A stretch of 7,629 bases of DNA from JBPYCR01 sp051846935. Its GTDB lineage: Bacteria > Bacillota > Bacilli > Bacillales > Amphibacillaceae. The notes under the pieces are model-generated. The model did not search any database. It saw only the letters and a list, made by a program, of their open reading frames with translations, and had not been told where the DNA came from. Below, piece by piece: positions 7,183 to 7,629 of the stretch. The stretch is from the NCBI RefSeq assembly GCF_051846935.1, contig NZ_JBPYCS010000036.1, positions 1 through 7,629 on the forward strand, written 5' to 3'. The first letter of the stretch is position 1; each line of letters opens with the position of its first letter. The position numbers were made by a program, and so were the translations under genes.

Positions 7183-7629
7183 CTATTTTTTCCCTTTCGC
7201 TAATAATTCATTCTCATATATTCGGCTCATAACATTTTCCAGTTCTATATCGCCTTGCTGACAGTGTTTCATAAAGCTTGTAAATATCGGAACTATTTCC
7301 TTTCCTTTTTTTAATACATCGTTTTCCTCATTTAATCGCTGAAGCTCATTTGCTAAGTACTGTACGTGTATTCGAATAAAGAAAGATAAAAAATCATTAT
7401 AATAATTATTCTCCAATAAATTATTATAGAGTTTATCGAATTTTATTAAGTCATCTAATACATCAGATTTATTTTTAATAGTAGTATGATTAGAAATTGA
7501 GGCCATTAAGCTTTTAAAAGTATCAAGGAGTACAATAAACTCCTTCCTACTATTAATTAACTTGTTTAATCGTATTGTAACAACTTCTTTTATATAGTTA
7601 TTTTCAGTTTCCCACCATTTTGATTTCCT
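7183..7629 (-). CDS. 3' end of a helical protein, probable Maf-type flagellin glycosyltransferase (partial, start outside window)
   Basis: The frame is open from the right edge of the window to a TAG stop at 7185-7183, giving 148 residues of a C-terminus. An ATG at 7506 lies inside this frame, but 41 further sense codons precede it and no Shine-Dalgarno sequence lies in front of it, so the gene almost certainly starts beyond the window. What is visible looks like an all-helical, charged, soluble segment rich in Leu, Asn, Lys and Glu, with aromatic patches such as KWWETEN, NNYYNDFLSFF and the helix RLNEENDVLKKGKEI. There are no membrane segments or catalytic motifs in this part. Maf (motility accessory factor) proteins transfer nonulosonic acids to flagellin, end in such a helical domain, and are often encoded beside pse or leg genes. 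The Maf assignment is therefore an inference from context and general appearance. The stop is separated from the legB start by one base, so the gene shares the operon. Confidence 0.55.
   Translation of the reverse strand, partial: RKSKWWETENNYIKEVVTIRLNKLINSRKEFIVLLDTFKSLMASISNHTTIKNKSDVLDDLIKFDKLYNNLLENNYYNDFLSFFIRIHVQYLANELQRLNEENDVLKKGKEIVPIFTSFMKHCQQGDIELENVMSRIYENELLAKGKK

Noticed and set aside
7183..7506. A complete 107-residue small protein starting at 7506
   Set aside because: The frame continues without a stop to the window edge and no ribosome site precedes this ATG, so it is the tail of a longer gene.
1..7629. Insertion sequences, CRISPR arrays, tRNA or rRNA genes
   Set aside because: No repeat arrays, transposase-like proteins, terminal inverted repeats or structured RNA genes were seen; the window is almost fully filled by the operon.

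Overview
The window is a 7.6 kb piece of an AT-rich, low-GC Firmicute-type genome. Bacillaceae-like is my best guess, from strong GGAGG-type ribosome binding sites, all-ATG starts, roughly one-third GC by hand count, and protein style. Every supported gene lies on the minus strand, so transcription runs from the right edge to the left. The genes form one tightly packed operon for a CMP-activated nonulosonic acid of the legionaminic acid type.

In transcription order the window holds: (1) 7629-7183, the 3' end of a helical protein, probably a Maf-type flagellin glycosyltransferase, whose start lies beyond the right edge; (2) legB, an NDP-sugar 4,6-dehydratase; (3) legC, a PLP aminotransferase; (4) legG, a hydrolysing 2-epimerase; (5) legI, a NeuB-family synthase; (6) a 10-formyl-tetrahydrofolate-dependent formyltransferase-like gene; (7) a ptmE-like CBS-domain sugar-1-phosphate nucleotidylyltransferase; (8) legF, a CMP-nonulosonate synthetase. 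The junctions are a 1-nt gap, ATGA, a 20-nt overlap, ATGA, an 8-nt overlap, a 34-nt gap, and ATGA. This indicates one translationally coupled transcript whose promoter is outside the window.

The proposed route is as follows. The PtmE-like enzyme makes the nucleotide-activated (probably GDP-) hexosamine. LegB oxidises and dehydrates it, and LegC installs the 4-amine. That amine is acylated, LegG releases the 2,4-diamino-trideoxymannose, LegI condenses it with phosphoenolpyruvate, and LegF activates the product with CTP. If the upstream partial gene is a Maf protein, the sugar is destined for flagellin.

The most interesting point is that no LegH-type N-acetyltransferase is visible, while a formyltransferase with a complete Asn-His-Asp catalytic triad sits inside the operon. 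This suggests the 7-amino group of the final sugar is N-formylated rather than N-acetylated. The formyltransferase gene is also more AT-rich than its neighbour legI and is followed by the only sizeable gap in the operon, consistent with a separately acquired module. The 107 bases left of legF hold no gene I can identify and no clear terminator.
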